NCBI GenBank assembly: GCA_918807975.1 | Contig: OU964922.1 | Location: forward strand, 17,286,329 to 17,350,328 | Origin: Aplidium turbinatum | Taxonomy: Eukaryota > Chordata > Ascidiacea > Aplousobranchia > Polyclinidae | Reading direction: 5' to 3' | DNA: 64,000 bases | In this document: piece by piece, positions 50,780 to 63,056 of the stretch | Numbering within the stretch: the first letter of the stretch is position 1 | Layout: every line of letters begins with the position of its first letter | Made by a program: the position numbers and the translations under genes | Notes under the pieces: model-generated | Database searches by the model: none | Seen by the model: only the letters and a program-made list of their open reading frames with translations | Told to the model about the DNA's origin: nothing

Positions 50780-52665
50780 AGATTTCGCTAGCGTCTTCTC
50801 GTCGTCGTCGTCGTCTGAGCTTCTGGGGCCGAGGGTCTATCCTTTTACCACCCCAGATTCACGATGTTCCCGGACTACACTGGAAGGCTGCTAGAGAGCA
50901 GCCAGTCTTTAGTTTCATCATCCGTGACGCGCAGACCTTCCACTCCGTTAGGTGGCTTGAAGATGGTACAGTCATTGATGATGTGGTCTGCGGTCTGTTC
51001 CTCGGCACCACATTCACAGGAGGAGGAAGAAGCCATTCCCCATTGGTGCATGGTTGAGCGGAAAAGGCCGACGCCCGTACGGAGACGGTTGAGGCGCACC
51101 CACGCCTGTCTCTGTAGTGTCAGGCCGATTGGGCGTGTGTCGGCGTCGGGGATGAATGAATGGAGTCTGGTGGTGCTTGACCTCCATTCAGAATTCCATT
51201 TATGGTCCGCCCAAGTAGCCGCAGAGATGTCTTGTTCATCAGCTTCGTTGATCAGAAGTTGAGCGGCTGGCACGAATGGGTGTCTTGATTTCAGTCGGCG
51301 AGGGTGCCCGTTTGGGAAGGCAGAGATCTTGTGGTGGAGAAGATGATTAGGCTCCAGTGCCCGTTGACCGAGGGACAGAGTGGCTTCTTCGCGACGAAGC
51401 TCAGCAGGTTGGATGCCAGCGAGAATGGGGAAATTGTCCAATGGTGTGGGACGCAGGCATCCGGTCACTGTGCGCAGGGCGCTGTTTATGGCAGTGTCGA
51501 TGTTGTGGCAGTGAGCACTGCGGCACCAGACAGGTGCACAGTACTCTGCTGAAGAGTAGACAAGGGCTAAGGCTGCTATTCGCAAAGTGTCAGCCCTCGC
51601 CCCCCAGCTAGAGCCTGCCAGGCGCTTCAGTAATGCAGCGCGGGATGTCAGTTTCTTGCGCAGTGACACCAAATGGTGGCGGTATGTGAGCGATCTGTCT
51701 AGTGTCACCCCAAGGTACCTTGGCTCGGGGCAGAAGGACAGAGGTTTTCCGTTGTTGTGGACATGTAGCTCACGATCAGCTTCCCGATTGTGTAGGTGGA
51801 AAGCTGCCGCCACAGTTTTGGTTTCGCTGAGTTTCAGTCGCCAGTTCTGGAGATAAGCTGAGATGGTTTGCATGTCCTGGCTCAAGGTGTCTTCTAGATT
51901 TTCCCACGACTTTGTGGAGTGGAGAATTGCCAGATCGTCCGCATAAGCGTATTTTGCGGAGACCGTGGTTGGCACGTCGTGGGTGTAGATGTTGAAAAGA
52001 AGTGGAGCCAGGACCGATCCCTGTGGGACGCCGTTTTTCAGGCGTCTCAGTCTGCTTCGCCGTGGGTTGCCGGTGGTGAGGGTGAAGCTTCGATTCCTGA
52101 CAAGTTCCATAATCATATGGACCATATGTCGGTCAGGAAGCAGGCGAAGCAGCTTGTAAGTAAGGCCGCGATGCCATACGGTATCGTAGGCAGCTGTGAG
52201 ATCTAGAAAGACAGCGCCGGCCTTCTTTTTTGCCTCAAAGCAGTCCTCGATGTCTTGGGTCAACAGTGTGACCTGATCTACAGTGGATTTTCCGCGCCGA
52301 AACCCAGCTTGCTCTTTTGAAAGGAGCGGGTCGATGATTGGGTTGACGCGGGCATAGATCAGTCTTTCGAGGATCTTGAAAGGAACACAGAGGAGGGATA
52401 TCGGACGATAACTCCTTGGGTCCTCTGGTGGCTTGTGAGGCTTAGGGATCGCAACTACTAAAGCTCTTCTCCAATCTCCAGCGTCTTCTATTGAAAAGAG
52501 ATAGCGAATTCTGTCGATGTGGATACCAGAAGAAGTTGAAAAGGATTTTGTTGTGGTCATTTGGTAGACCTTACCCCATTTTGCTTGACAAACAAATTCG
52601 TTTATTAAATCCAGTGACCACTCTCCTGGCACTGGATATAAGGTGAAGGTACACACAAGCAGCAC
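50780..52665 (-). mobile_element. Jockey-like LINE, 5' truncated
   Basis: The minus-strand element ends in a (GAC)n run at about 50803-50818. It carries one long open frame and lacks the endonuclease half. Its C-terminus is shared with fragments at 31256-31592 and 53700-55030, so the family has several copies here. It lies between Tx1-like sequences. Confidence 0.85.
50875..52665 (-). CDS. Jockey-like reverse transcriptase, open over 596 codons
   Basis: Motifs in order: VVAIPKPHKPPEDPRSYRPI and SLLCVPFKILERLI (RT motifs 0-1, about residues 70-100), QAGFRRGKSTVDQV, GAVFLDLTAAYDTVWH (catalytic aspartate, about 155), NGVPQGSVLAPLLFNIYTHD (about 210), YAYADDLAIL (catalytic pair, about 240), LGVTLDRSLTYRHH, and the C-terminal NRLRTGVG with CECGAEEQTADHIINDC. 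The order and wording are those of Jockey-superfamily non-LTR elements. The frame is open to the end. The first 60 residues do not look like RT and may be outside the element. Missing endonuclease means the copy cannot move alone. Confidence 0.88.
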   Translation of the reverse strand: MLLVCTFTLYPVPGEWSLDLINEFVCQAKWGKVYQMTTTKSFSTSSGIHIDRIRYLFSIEDAGDWRRALVVAIPKPHKPPEDPRSYRPISLLCVPFKILERLIYARVNPIIDPLLSKEQAGFRRGKSTVDQVTLLTQDIEDCFEAKKKAGAVFLDLTAAYDTVWHRGLTYKLLRLLPDRHMVHMIMELVRNRSFTLTTGNPRRSRLRRLKNGVPQGSVLAPLLFNIYTHDVPTTVSAKYAYADDLAILHSTKSWENLEDTLSQDMQTISAYLQNWRLKLSETKTVAAAFHLHNREADRELHVHNNGKPLSFCPEPRYLGVTLDRSLTYRHHLVSLRKKLTSRAALLKRLAGSSWGARADTLRIAALALVYSSAEYCAPVWCRSAHCHNIDTAINSALRTVTGCLRPTPLDNFPILAGIQPAELRREEATLSLGQRALEPNHLLHHKISAFPNGHPRRLKSRHPFVPAAQLLINEADEQDISAATWADHKWNSEWRSSTTRLHSFIPDADTRPIGLTLQRQAWVRLNRLRTGVGLFRSTMHQWGMASSSSCECGAEEQTADHIINDCTIFKPPNGVEGLRVTDDETKDWLLSSSLPV

Positions 52666-52694
52666 CCCTCCATCTGCAACGAGTGCACATGTAA

Positions 52695-53430
52695 TTGCAG
52701 AACACTCACCTCGAGAACATCCTCGAAAAGGTGCAGATGTTTGGTAAATGGATTTCCATCACCAACCCTGGGCAGGGACATTTGCCACTCTGCCAGATAT
52801 GCAAAGTCCGGGGACACCTGACATCAAAATGCCCAATCAAAAGAAGAAATACCCAGGACGATCCACCTCGAGACCGGGCGTCCTAGCCGACCAGAAAGCG
52901 GGCGCCTGTGAGATCGAAACGTTCACTGAACCTGAGATTCACTGTGAGATCAAAAAACGAAGGCCGCTTACCTTGCGAGGAACCCGCAAGCCAAGTTTCG
53001 CGTTTCTCCGCTAAAAATGAGAAAAACGTACGACTCAGAGTCGTCGCCCACCAGACAACAGATCACCTGCTCTGTTTGCCGTTCCTCAGGCTTCCACTAG
53101 CCTGATTGCGGAGCTGCTCGACTAAAGTTCCGAAATAACATGGCAAAGAAGCGAAAAAATCCAACACGAGCGATGATGGCTTTATCATCCTGGGTCGCGG
53201 AGGGAAACACCTCAAAACCCGAGAGCGAAACAGCCTCTCTTCAGCTGCAGAGAAGTTGGAAAACCTCCTTTCTAACGCACTGGAGCAAGACATCGACTCT
53301 AAACGAGCCCTCAAACAAGCAGAGATCGGTATCTCAACAGTATCTCCGATGGCGACGACTCCAAAAGACCACGATGCATCCCACGCCAGCTCCAAGGATG
53401 CGCCGGTCTCAGTTGACTAAGACCACCTGT
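52695..53430 (+). pseudogene. LINE ORF1-like remnant with a CCHC knuckle
   Basis: 52695-52886 reads MFGKWISITNPGQGHLPLCQ with the knuckle CQICKVRGHLTSKC (CX2CX4HX4C, about 52790-52832). Another frame at about 53130-53420 reads KKSNTSDDGFIILGRGGKHL and a charged helical stretch LSSAAEKLENLLSNALEQD. ORF1 proteins of Tx1/L1-like LINEs bind RNA and often carry such knuckles. Stops and frame changes show it is decayed. Confidence 0.45.
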
Positions 53431-53699
53431 CAAACTGACTCGGAGTCCGCTTCTTTAAGGGGGTCTCTGCGGGCTGGACTTCCCGGGATCTCTCTTCACC
53501 ACCGAAGTGTCTTCAGTTTGATGGATGAACTCACGGACTCAGACGACGGCCCCTTAGTCCGCACGGCCTAGTCCACTCCTTACACTTTAATCTCTTTTTT
53601 TCTCAATTTTTAATCATGTTCGCAGGTCCGGCGAGTGACGATTCGGACGCCGGACTGGGCAACCTCAAGGTTGGCTCATCACAGACGTATGAGCAGATC

Positions 53700-55030
53700 T
53701 TTCCAGGCTAGATTGGAAGGCAGGAAATCATCAGCCACTCAGCAGTCTCGTCGTCCAGGACTATCAAACCATGCGCACCATTCGGAGGCCGCTGGGTTAG
53801 GAAGTGGTGGAGGACATGGTCTCCGGTCTGTTCAGTAGCACCACACTCGCATTTTGATGAAGGAGCCAGGCCCCACTTGTGCATGTCTGAACAAAAGCGG
53901 CCGACGCCAGTTCGGAGGCGGTTATAGCCTGACCCACGCAAGCGTTGCGAGGGACATCCCCGGTGGACAGGGATCCGCGTCGGTATGAAATCACGGAGCG
54001 TGGAGGTGTGGTTTTGCCACTCCGTGTTCCACATGTGGTTGGTTCAGTGTTCCGCACCTAAACCAAGTTCTTCTGCTCTCTTAAGTAGTTGCTGTGCGGC
54101 ATGCACAAAGGGGCATTTTGATTTCAGCCGCTGCTTTATAGGTGGTGATCGCTTGAATGCTGCATGGAGGGGATGGTCCTGGTCCAGAGCGCGGCGAGCG
54201 AGAGAAATCGTGGCTCCTTTACGTCGTAGCTCAGCGGCTTGGATGCCTGCTAAGAAGGGTAGGTTGTCCGTTGGAGTGGGGCGTAGGCATTCAGTTACAG
54301 TACGCAGTGCGTCGTTGATGGCGGTATTAATGTGGTGAGTGTGAGAACTACGACATCAGACTGATGTGCAGTACTCAGTGGCGGTGGAATAGACAAAGGC
54401 TAGGGTTGCTGTACGAAGAGTTTTGGCACCAGCTCTCCAGCCGGAACCTGCCAATCGCCTTAAAAGTGCGACGCGTGTGGATATTTTTTGCGCAGTGACT
54501 CCAAGTGCCGGCGGTACGTGAGTGACCTGTCCAGGATTATGCCGAGGTATGTAGGTTCGACTCAGTAGGGCAGGCGTTCCTCATCAATGTTGATGTTTAA
54601 CTCACGTTTGTGCTTCCCGGTTGTTAAGGTGAAAGGTCGCGTGGGACGCCGTTTTTAAGTCGGCATAGTCTACTTTGACGCCGCTACCGGTTGTGAGGGT
54701 AAAACTGCAGTTTTACGCAAGTTCTATTATCATATGGACCATGTGTCTGTCAGGGAGCAGACGGAGTAACTTGCAGGTAAGGCCTCTGTGCCATACGGTA
54801 TCATAGGCAGCCGTAAATCAACAATCACCGCGCCAACCTCCTTCTTAGCCGAAAAACTGTCCTCAATGTCTTGGGTCATGTGTGACCTGATCTACGGTTG
54901 ATCGTCCGTGTCGGAAACCAGCTTGCTCACGGGGAGCTGCAGATCTATTATTATAGGTTCGACACGGGGATAGATGAGTCTCTCGAGGATCTTGAAGGGG
55001 GTGCAGAGCAGTGAAATCGGACGGTAGCTA
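53700..55030 (-). pseudogene. second Jockey-like LINE fragment, decayed
   Basis: The minus strand matches the element at 50780-52665: NRLRTGVGRFCSDMHKWG and CECGATEQTGDHVLHHF (53708-54034) at the 3' side, and YRPISLLCTPFKILERLIYP at about 54950-55020 at the 5' side. Between them are many frameshifts and stops. Nucleotide similarity to the other copy is clear throughout. Confidence 0.8.
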
Positions 55031-56208
55031 CTATTACAAAAGCAATCGGTTCCCAAATCAGATACAGAACAACTCCTATAAGCGACGAAGAACTCTCCAA
55101 AAGCTTCTTCAGAGCAGAAGAAAACAATTGCAAAAGCAGCTCTATTACTGAGATACACGACGCAAAAAACACAACTCTCACCAAGAAAGACGACATACTC
55201 AAAGACGTACACAGCTTCTATCACTCCTTATGGGGTGCAGAAGACAGCATCAACCCTCCAAAAACAGGACAGATACCTGAACATTCTAGGAGAGGCCAAA
55301 ATTGACGAAGACATAGCTCAACAAGCGTAATACCTGATTACTCTAAAAAGTAAACACCACCATTGACTCTCTGAACAATGATTCTGCACCCGGATCCGAT
55401 GGTCTCGGCGCATTGTTTTACTAAAAATACTGGCACTCCTTGAAACGCGACATTTTGGAAATGCTTACAAATTGCTATTTGAGAAAAAAATGACCCCCTC
55501 TATGAAAGAAGCAAAAATGAAGCTAATCTTTAAAAATAGAGAAAAAGAAAAACTCAAAAACTGAAGACCGATCTCTCTCCTCAACACAACTACAAGATAT
55601 TGAGTAAAATCCTCTCCACAGGCTCACTCCCATGATCACAAACTTGATTTGTTCAAGTCAGAAATGTGGATTGCCAAACCGCAGAATAGAGCATGTCACA
55701 ATGAAGATACAAGCCGCCCTGGAAGCATCTCAAACACAACACAGGGACTTGTACGTCATGATAACTGACTTTGAAAAAGCTTTCGATGGAGTAAGTCACT
55801 CGTTTCTCTGTGGAGTCTTGCAGAAACTCGGCGTGAAACCAATAATTATGAACTACTTGTCTTTGGTCTACAATAAAACAAAAAACAAGATAAAAATAAA
55901 TGAAGCCCTAACCAAAAGAATCAACGTCAAAAGGGACATTTGACAGGGATGCCCACTCAGCATGCTTTATTTCATAATCTGTGCTGACGTGCTCACCCGT
56001 CGCATAGGAAAAAACTACTTATTAACGGATTTCGCTATTCCAAGCTGACAATTAAAATACAACAATATGAGGACGACACCACATTCATAACAAGGGACAT
56101 TCTATCTATCAAAGAAAACAACAGAGAACTAGCCTTGTACGAGGCCATGTCCAGCCAGAACGTGAACCGGGCAAAAACCCAGATTCTGGCGTCCAAACCT
56201 GATCTGGC
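55030..56208 (+). pseudogene. Tx1/L1-like reverse transcriptase remnant
   Basis: Pieces in plus-strand frames: TTLTKKDDILKDVHSFYHSL (about 55155-55215), SLL...KILSKILS (about 55575-55620), YVMITDFEKAFDGVSHSFL (about 55755-55810, catalytic aspartate) and QGCPLSMLYFIICADVL (about 55944-55995), then a YEDDTTFI-like block near 56068. The motif order is that of the RT palm. Multiple stops and frameshifts. The endonuclease is not seen. Confidence 0.75.
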
Positions 56209-56777
56209 TGTTACGGACAATATCTGTACAAATCAAACGTCACATAAAACCGTTTGGGTCTACTGAATCTTGGCGTCTGACGTAATGGAATATTACTAAA
56301 AAATAAGCAAAGATTGCATCACCTTTGTCACACCTGTTGAAACATTACATCATCTTTAAATCTTGAATTACGAGATATGGTGTAAGCCAAAGCCAACAGG
56401 TGCTTGAATAGCTTCATAATGCTTATCATTATTACGTCACAGAAGATGATTACGTGCGTTTGGAATATTGCAATCTATTTTCTCATTCTTAAAATTGTTG
56501 CTTGAAAAGTTGGTCGCATATTAAAACGGTTTTGCTTGTGCTTTACCAATTAGACGAAATTTCTGTCTTTATCTCAGTAATTTGTATTGTAGTGACAAGT
56601 TTTAGTGGGTACGGTGTTTCCAAAAATTTCGACAGCCTTGAGGTTATTTTTACAGAAATACAATTCTTGAATAGACGTTTTCAGAAGAGTGTTTCTTTCG
56701 GTCATTGCATACAGACGAACGGATCCGGAAATTTATGTTACAAATTTCCCACGAAGAGAATATGGCTTACGTGACCA
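56209..56777 (+). repeat. 5' LTR of BEL/Pao copy C
   Basis: 569 bp, TGTTACGGAC to GTGACCA, aligning with the LTRs of copies A and B, which diverge from it right after GTGACCA. No tRNA primer site was recognised after it. Confidence 0.75.
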
Positions 56778-59700
56778 TAAATAATAAAGACGTGTTGTTG
56801 TCAGTTGAGACAGAAGCACAAAAGAATAATAAAGACGATCTTGTTGGTTGGTAGGCTACAGAAGAACTTAAAGCACAAATAAAAATAAAGACGTGTTGTT
56901 GTCAGTTCCAGAAGCACAAAAGAAAATTAAAAGGAAAAGAACTTCAAGCTGAAAATGAAAGACGTTTCTCTGTTGGTTCTGAAGAAAATCAACATTGACA
57001 TTCATTGGCAAGATAGAACAAGACAACCGATCTGTGCTTGAAGATTCAAGTGGACGAATCCAAGCAAGTTTTGTGGAACTTTCAATAGCCTAGATCGGAA
57101 GTCTCCAGAAGTGGTAGAACTTCATATAACCCTACAACTACGGTATTGTGCATTTAAATTATTTTTGTATTTTTGATGGTCTTTGCAGTTAAGTTTTTTA
57201 TAACTACTGTAATATTTTGTGTCTTTGTGTACGTAAATTTTTTAATTGTTAAATTTAGCCCCAACATTTAATATGTCTACACTCGGTGGCGACAGGTACT
57301 CGACCGCCGTCGACTTGACTGAGTTTAAACCTAATGATGTTTTTTGCGGTCGGGCAGGCCATTCTGGGGAGGGACCCAGTAACGATGAGGCTAAGTCAGC
57401 TTGAGAGGCCTGGCATCTTATAAGGGATATTTTGACTCAAATTGGGTAACTTTCTGTAGCCCTAGGTTCTTTGAGTGATAAGCAGGAACTGCTAATTTTT
57501 TTATTTAATTTATCTACTTTAGAAGAGGATTTACGGCATTTCCATGCTCTTTTGCGTAAAATTTTCAACTCTGCAATTTTGGCAGAACTTCGTGATAGGG
57601 TAGATCCCGAATTTAACTCGTTAAAAAAAACTTCGAACAAAAAGTGAGTGAGTACTCCGGTATGTTGGATGCTGACATACATCCTGAGGATAGCGCCTCA
57701 AATGTAAGCACTAGGATGTCTAGGAGTTCGTCTCGGATAGTGGCACAAATTAACCTACAGCTAAGAAAAGAGGAGCTCCAGATACAAGCTGAGGCTGATG
57801 CGAGAGCTGCTAAGGCCATCGCAAGAGCTGAGGCCATACGAGCTGAAGCTGCCGCGAGAGCTGCTGAGGCCGTACGAGCAGAGACCGCCGCGAGAGCTGA
57901 GTCCGACGCGAGAGCTGCTGAGGCTGCCACGAGAGCCGAAGCGAGAGCTGCTGAGTTCGCATTCAAAGACGCTCAGTTTGAGGGCTGAACAACGTAAAGA
58001 GGTAGTTTTAGCTGAATATCGTTCTGAGTTGGGCTCCCGGCGTAGTTCTAAGAAGGGCTCTTCTAGGCATTCCAGAAGTGAACATCAATCGCGGTTAAAT
58101 TTACATAACCTTTTCAAGACGCCTGTTCAATCCGTAACTGGACCAGTACAATCCACATGTTTTCAAGCTGTTTCAGGAGGTCTCGGGGCCGCAGCTAAGG
58201 ATCTTCCGAAGGATCTAAAGCCAAGGCCAGCGAACTTTAGCCGAACTCTTCCCCACGAGCGTACAGGTCACAGGGCCACTATCAAAAGTAATGTTTCGCC
58301 CTCTTCACAGTTTTCTGCGCCGCTAGTTTTTGATCGTCCAGCTACACGTAATTTGAGTGGTTGTGAGAGGCGTGTCGCGTCTACTGATTTTAACGTGTGT
58401 GAGGATCGTGATCGGGCTGTGCACGTAACTGAGTCCCATCAGCCCCTTAAGGGATATAGCTTGTCTTCACCCGCTAAATCGAGTTTTCAACAACAGGATT
58501 GCTTTTTTGAATACCAAAATAGTAGGACGTTTTTCGATAAGGCGGCCTTGATTGGTTACGATGGTAATAATATGCCTTTTATCTTTTTTAAAAATTGTAT
58601 TACGGCCTTGATGGCAGCTTCGCCCTTTAAAGGGAGGGACTTGTTTGACTTTGTTACAAGCAGCTTGTGTTAGAACAACTGCTCAAACGATTGCTAATTT
58701 GGTTTCTGACACTCCTGGCTTGTCAGAGGAAGACAGGATAGAAACGTCGTTAGATCGCTTGTCCCAACGTTTTGGAGTTCGTGGAGGTCTTCTTGCCGAA
58801 CCAGAAATTAGAAAGTACCGCTATGGTAGCAAATTGACTTCGATCTCTTCCAGTGATTTGAAAGAGTTTAAAGATGAATTGTCGCAGTGTCTGCTTTACG
58901 CGCAAGCTTATGGTCAGCGCGATAAATTGGAAGGACGTTTTGTTTTGGATTTGGCTAAGCGACTCCCGTTTGACGCTAAACAACGCTATCTTGACTTTTT
59001 AGGTGATCAGTATGGTAGCAGTAATGAGCCTACTTTTCAGAGTTTGTTCGATTTTGTAGTACGGGAGGAAACGCGCAAGTCGACTGATTTTAGCATTATG
59101 CTAATGGGCAATTCTGGTGAGTCGCAGCAATGTAAAAAGTTTGGCAAAGGAAAATTGCCTTCATGTCCGGTTAGGCAGACGTCGGTAAAACCCCATGATA
59201 ATGTGATGTCAGGGAGTTCGCAGTACTCGACTGCTGTTGGCGCACCGTGCGGTGGTGAAGCTAGACGTAGAAACCTACCGGCATGCATTTATTGTTCGTC
59301 ACGTGGTCAAGTTGAATATCATTTTTTGTATAATTGTAAGGATTTTTTTGCGCTTGACACCTAAAGATCGGAGAGGTGTTATTGTGAAAGCTGGCAAATG
59401 CTTGAATTGTTTGCGCCAGCATATGGTTAGGGACTGTAATCATGCAAACAACCGTCGTCAATGTGGGCCTAACAACAATTAGGAAACATTTTTTTCTCTT
59501 GCATGATTTTTATGTGACGTCACGTGATTCTCTGGATTCGGTCGGCAAAGATGATGCTTGTGCCAGAGTTCCTGTGCGTAATGTTAAGATTGGAAATGTT
59601 AAAGCAGCCTTTAACCGCATTACTGCTGCTCGTGTTTTGAATCCAATAACTGGTAAATCAAAGTTGGAGTATTGTCAGCATGATCCTGGTTCGCAGTTGA

Positions 59701-62279
59701 CGTTTGTTTCGAGTGATTTGGTTTGCAAACTTGGCCTTAAACCGCACGATAAAGCGTCGTTTAAAATGAATACTCTGGCTGGTCAGAAACCTACTTGTGC
59801 TGACCTTGTTAAACTAAACATCAAGTCGTTAGAGACGAATGAACTGTTTTGTGATGTATCCTCTGTTGTTCACCCAGCTTGGGCTGACAATGTTAAAACT
59901 TTACCGCATAAGCAGGATTTAAGTGGTTTCCGTCATTTTCATGACGTGAATATGTTTCATTTGAGTGAATGTAGTAGTGTAGATGTACTGATTGGCAACG
60001 ACAACGCTTATTTGATGTGGGCTAAAGAAGAGCGTGTTGGTGAAAATTGTAGTGAACCACATGCTTTACTCACCCCTCTCGGTTGGTTGGCTTGTGGTGG
60101 TAAGTCACCCATTGATGAAAGCGTTGCTATTGTGTGCAGAGTGCAGACGTGTTCAGAGTCGGATGTCATCTCTAGCTTTCAGCGTAAAATTGAGTCTCAT
60201 GATATGGAAATAGCAGACCTGAATAAAGTCATTAAGGATTTGACCTTGCAAAATGAAACCTGTGAATTGTCTCACAATGACATTTTGGCTAGAGAACTTG
60301 TTGAACCGAATATTGAGTTGAAAGATGGTCGATTTGAGATACCTGTACCGTTGAAGGAAGATATTGATCTACCTAACAATTTTGTGTTGGCATCAGATAG
60401 AGCTACTGCTTTAAGAAGGAGGCTTTAAAACAACCTGAACTTCGTGATTTGCTTACTGACACCATGAAAGATCTTAAATTTAATGGTTATATTGAGCGTG
60501 CTGGTGAAGCAGGAAATGTAAAGGGATTTGAGTGGTATTTAACATACTTTGTGACGTCACAACTAAAAAACCGCATTGTTTACGATGGCAAGTCTGAATT
60601 TCGAGGAACTTGTGTTAACGATGTAATGTTTTTGTGTCCTGACTTGTTAAACCCTCTGGCAGATATTTTGGCTAGATTTCGGCTTAGTAGATTTGGTTTC
60701 GTGGCCGATATGACCAAGTACTTTTTTCACATTTTGGACACTTCAGTACGTAAGCCCAATTTTATTGAACTGCTTAATTTAGGGTGGGTCGATTTCTCCA
60801 TTTGTCATATAAATTTGAACATAGGTGCCACTTTACCTTCTAAACATTTCCTCAAAGTTTAAAATCGTTTTGTGCATAGCAACCCATTACCCCAATAACC
60901 CTCTGTTTCTATAACAGGGTTGCCAGATTGGTCGAAAAGTTGGGGAAAATTTTGTCATTTTATCTCATTTTTCGCCCAATCCGGCAATCCTGCGCAGTGA
61001 GCAAACTTCTAATAGTTGTGTGGTTTAACACGCCACAAAAAAATTTTTGTGAAACTGACTCTTTATCTTATTCATCCGATAATGATCCGAGTTTCATGGA
61101 GAGTGTCTCAACAAGTAGTGCCTACAATACCATCCCAATCACTTGCGTTGCAAGGGAAGCCGATCGAAAGATGGTTTCTGACGAAACAGTTGCTGCTATT
61201 GCCACTGCTACTTTGCATGATGTGTTAGGAGAAGACTTCTCCACAGACATCATTATTGGCCCACAAAAGTGAGACATAGCCGAGTCAAGAGGCGTACTGG
61301 ATTGAAACTAACCCAACATGTCGTCAATAATTTTATATCGCTCTATTTCGATGGGAGAAAGGATGAATCATACATCTTTGATTACTACCACCACAGGCGA
61401 AAAATAAAAGAATACCATTACCTTCTACTGACATAACCTGGTGACATCTTCATCTCTCATATCACAACACCAAGTGGTCGTTCAGTTGACATTTTAAAAT
61501 GTATGATCGACGAGAATATGAACGTGGATGGAATTCGAATAACGGGTTGTGACGGGACAGCAGTGAACACTGGAGATCGTAATGGAGTAATTTCTAGAAT
61601 AGAAGATCATATCCATTATGAAGTTCAGTGAAATATATGTTGGCCTATGCTGCCCATCAATGAGTCACCATTGCAGCATCTATTTGAATTATTTGGGAAA
61701 ACATCTGGTCCAGAAACATTCATTGGTGAAATTGGTGATAGTCTGTGGTCAAACCTTACAGCCTTGGAGATCGCATTGCTTGATAAAATTACAACTCCCA
61801 ATTTGCCAAAATTGGACAATTCAAAGATCTAAGCACAGACCAGATGTACCTTTTGGAAATCTGCCATGCAATCAGTTCTGGGGAATGCTCTGAACACTCT
61901 TACACAGAGATCCTGGGAAATATAATCATTCACAGGAGCAAATCGAATGTGCCGCTATTATGTTAGTCAAACCCATCCATCAGAAGCTGTTAAGACATTG
62001 ACACGATTCATTGCAACCATGGGCCTGTATGGTTTGCACTAACATGGCTACAGATATCAGCGATGCTCCAGCAGTAGGCTACTTTTCCTTATGATGCAAC
62101 TCAATCGTGGACTTGAGCCACTAGAAGTGCAGTCTGTCATCGACAAATCGATGCAGCTCACCCCGAAAACTTCCTTTATGCCATGTTTCATGACAATGAC
62201 CTGCGTTCATGACATAGATCTGCCATTCGTGAGGTAACTGTTAGGCGAATTCTGAAAGCACGAAAGCTTTCATCTACAA

Positions 62280-63056
62280 CAGTGGTTCTCAACGGGGGCG
62301 GTACCGCCCCCCAGGGGGCGTTTTGATTTTTCAGGGGGGCGGTATGATTACCTCGGCTTAAGGGAGGCGTTTTGATTATTAGGAGGCATTCTGGTTTAAA
62401 CCATCTACCGCCCAGCATAACGATTTCATCAAAGAGCTCGTATCTTCGCGGTAGCATTTCCTACCTTATACCTGGTGGAAAAGGGATTCATCTGTGTTGT
62501 TCTGCTACATACCAAACAGCAAAACCCACTTGACATATCCATAAGAGGTGATCTTCGAATGTTTTTCACTGGCTTACACCGGATGTGAAGAAAATGACAC
62601 TTTCTCACCAAGCCCAAGGTTCACACTCGTACCAGTAGGCCTATAGCCTACTGTTTTCATGCTCGCAAATAGGCCTATATATTTGCAAATATGTCAATTA
62701 TAATTACTAGTCTCTAAAACCCTTACAGCCTTTTTTACCCTAACAGGGGGATCATCAAAAAGTCCTTACCGTATTCTAATAGAAATAGAATTCTATTTGA
62801 ACAAGGTCCTTCTGATGATCCCCCTTTTAGGGTAAAACAGGCTGTAGCCTAAGGGTTTTAGAGACTGGTAACTGGTCTAAATTTGATGTTATTCACTCTG
62901 CTTGGCTTTTTTCTTGGCATTGAGCACTTTTTGTAGTATTAATAGTATTTTTTTCTCTTTTCTTAATTAATCGTTTTTGTTGGGGGGGGGGGGGGGCGGT
63001 AAAATTTTGCCAGTTCATGAAGGGGGCGTTGGGCCAAAAAAGGTTGAGAAACACTG
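62280..63056. mobile_element. non-autonomous hAT (copy 2)
   Basis: 777 bp with ends CAGTGGTTCTCAACGGGGGC and the complement of CAGTGTTTCTCAACC, and target duplication ATCTACAA at 62272-62279 and 63057-63064. Colinear with copy 1 at 17435-18547 but without the MITE, giving the empty site GAATGTTTTTCACTGG at about 62553-62568. It contains a fuller version of the palindromic hammerhead-like repeat (about 62708-62870). Confidence 0.95.
62708..62870. repeat. palindromic repeat with hammerhead-like core
   Basis: AGTCTCTAAAACCCTTACAG on the left mirrors CTGTAGCCTAAGGGTTTTAG on the right, with TAGAAATAGAATTCTATTT at the centre. Each arm includes GATGATCCCCCTTTTAGGG or its complement. It is shared with 18250-18335 in hAT copy 1 and with 45554-46661. 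Confidence 0.7.

Larger units (their letters stand above)
52630..56208 (+). mobile_element. Tx1/L1-like LINE, decayed, split by a Jockey-like LINE
   Basis: Plus strand. An ORF1-like part with a zinc knuckle is at 52690-53580 and ORF2 RT pieces are at about 55030-56208. A minus-strand Jockey-like fragment lies between them (53700-55030). The two ends need not be one insertion, but orientation and family agree. The 3' side stops where the BEL/Pao LTR begins at 56209. Confidence 0.55.

Noticed and set aside
52605-52817. Minus-strand frame continuing the Jockey-like LINE upstream
   Set aside because: The opposite strand holds a better supported zinc-knuckle ORF1 remnant, and this frame shows no RT or endonuclease block.
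57798-58673. Arginine/leucine/proline-rich 291-residue plus-strand frame as a separate gene
   Set aside because: Its first part is an off-frame reading of the repetitive alanine-rich Gag coil of the BEL/Pao fossil; the region belongs to that element.
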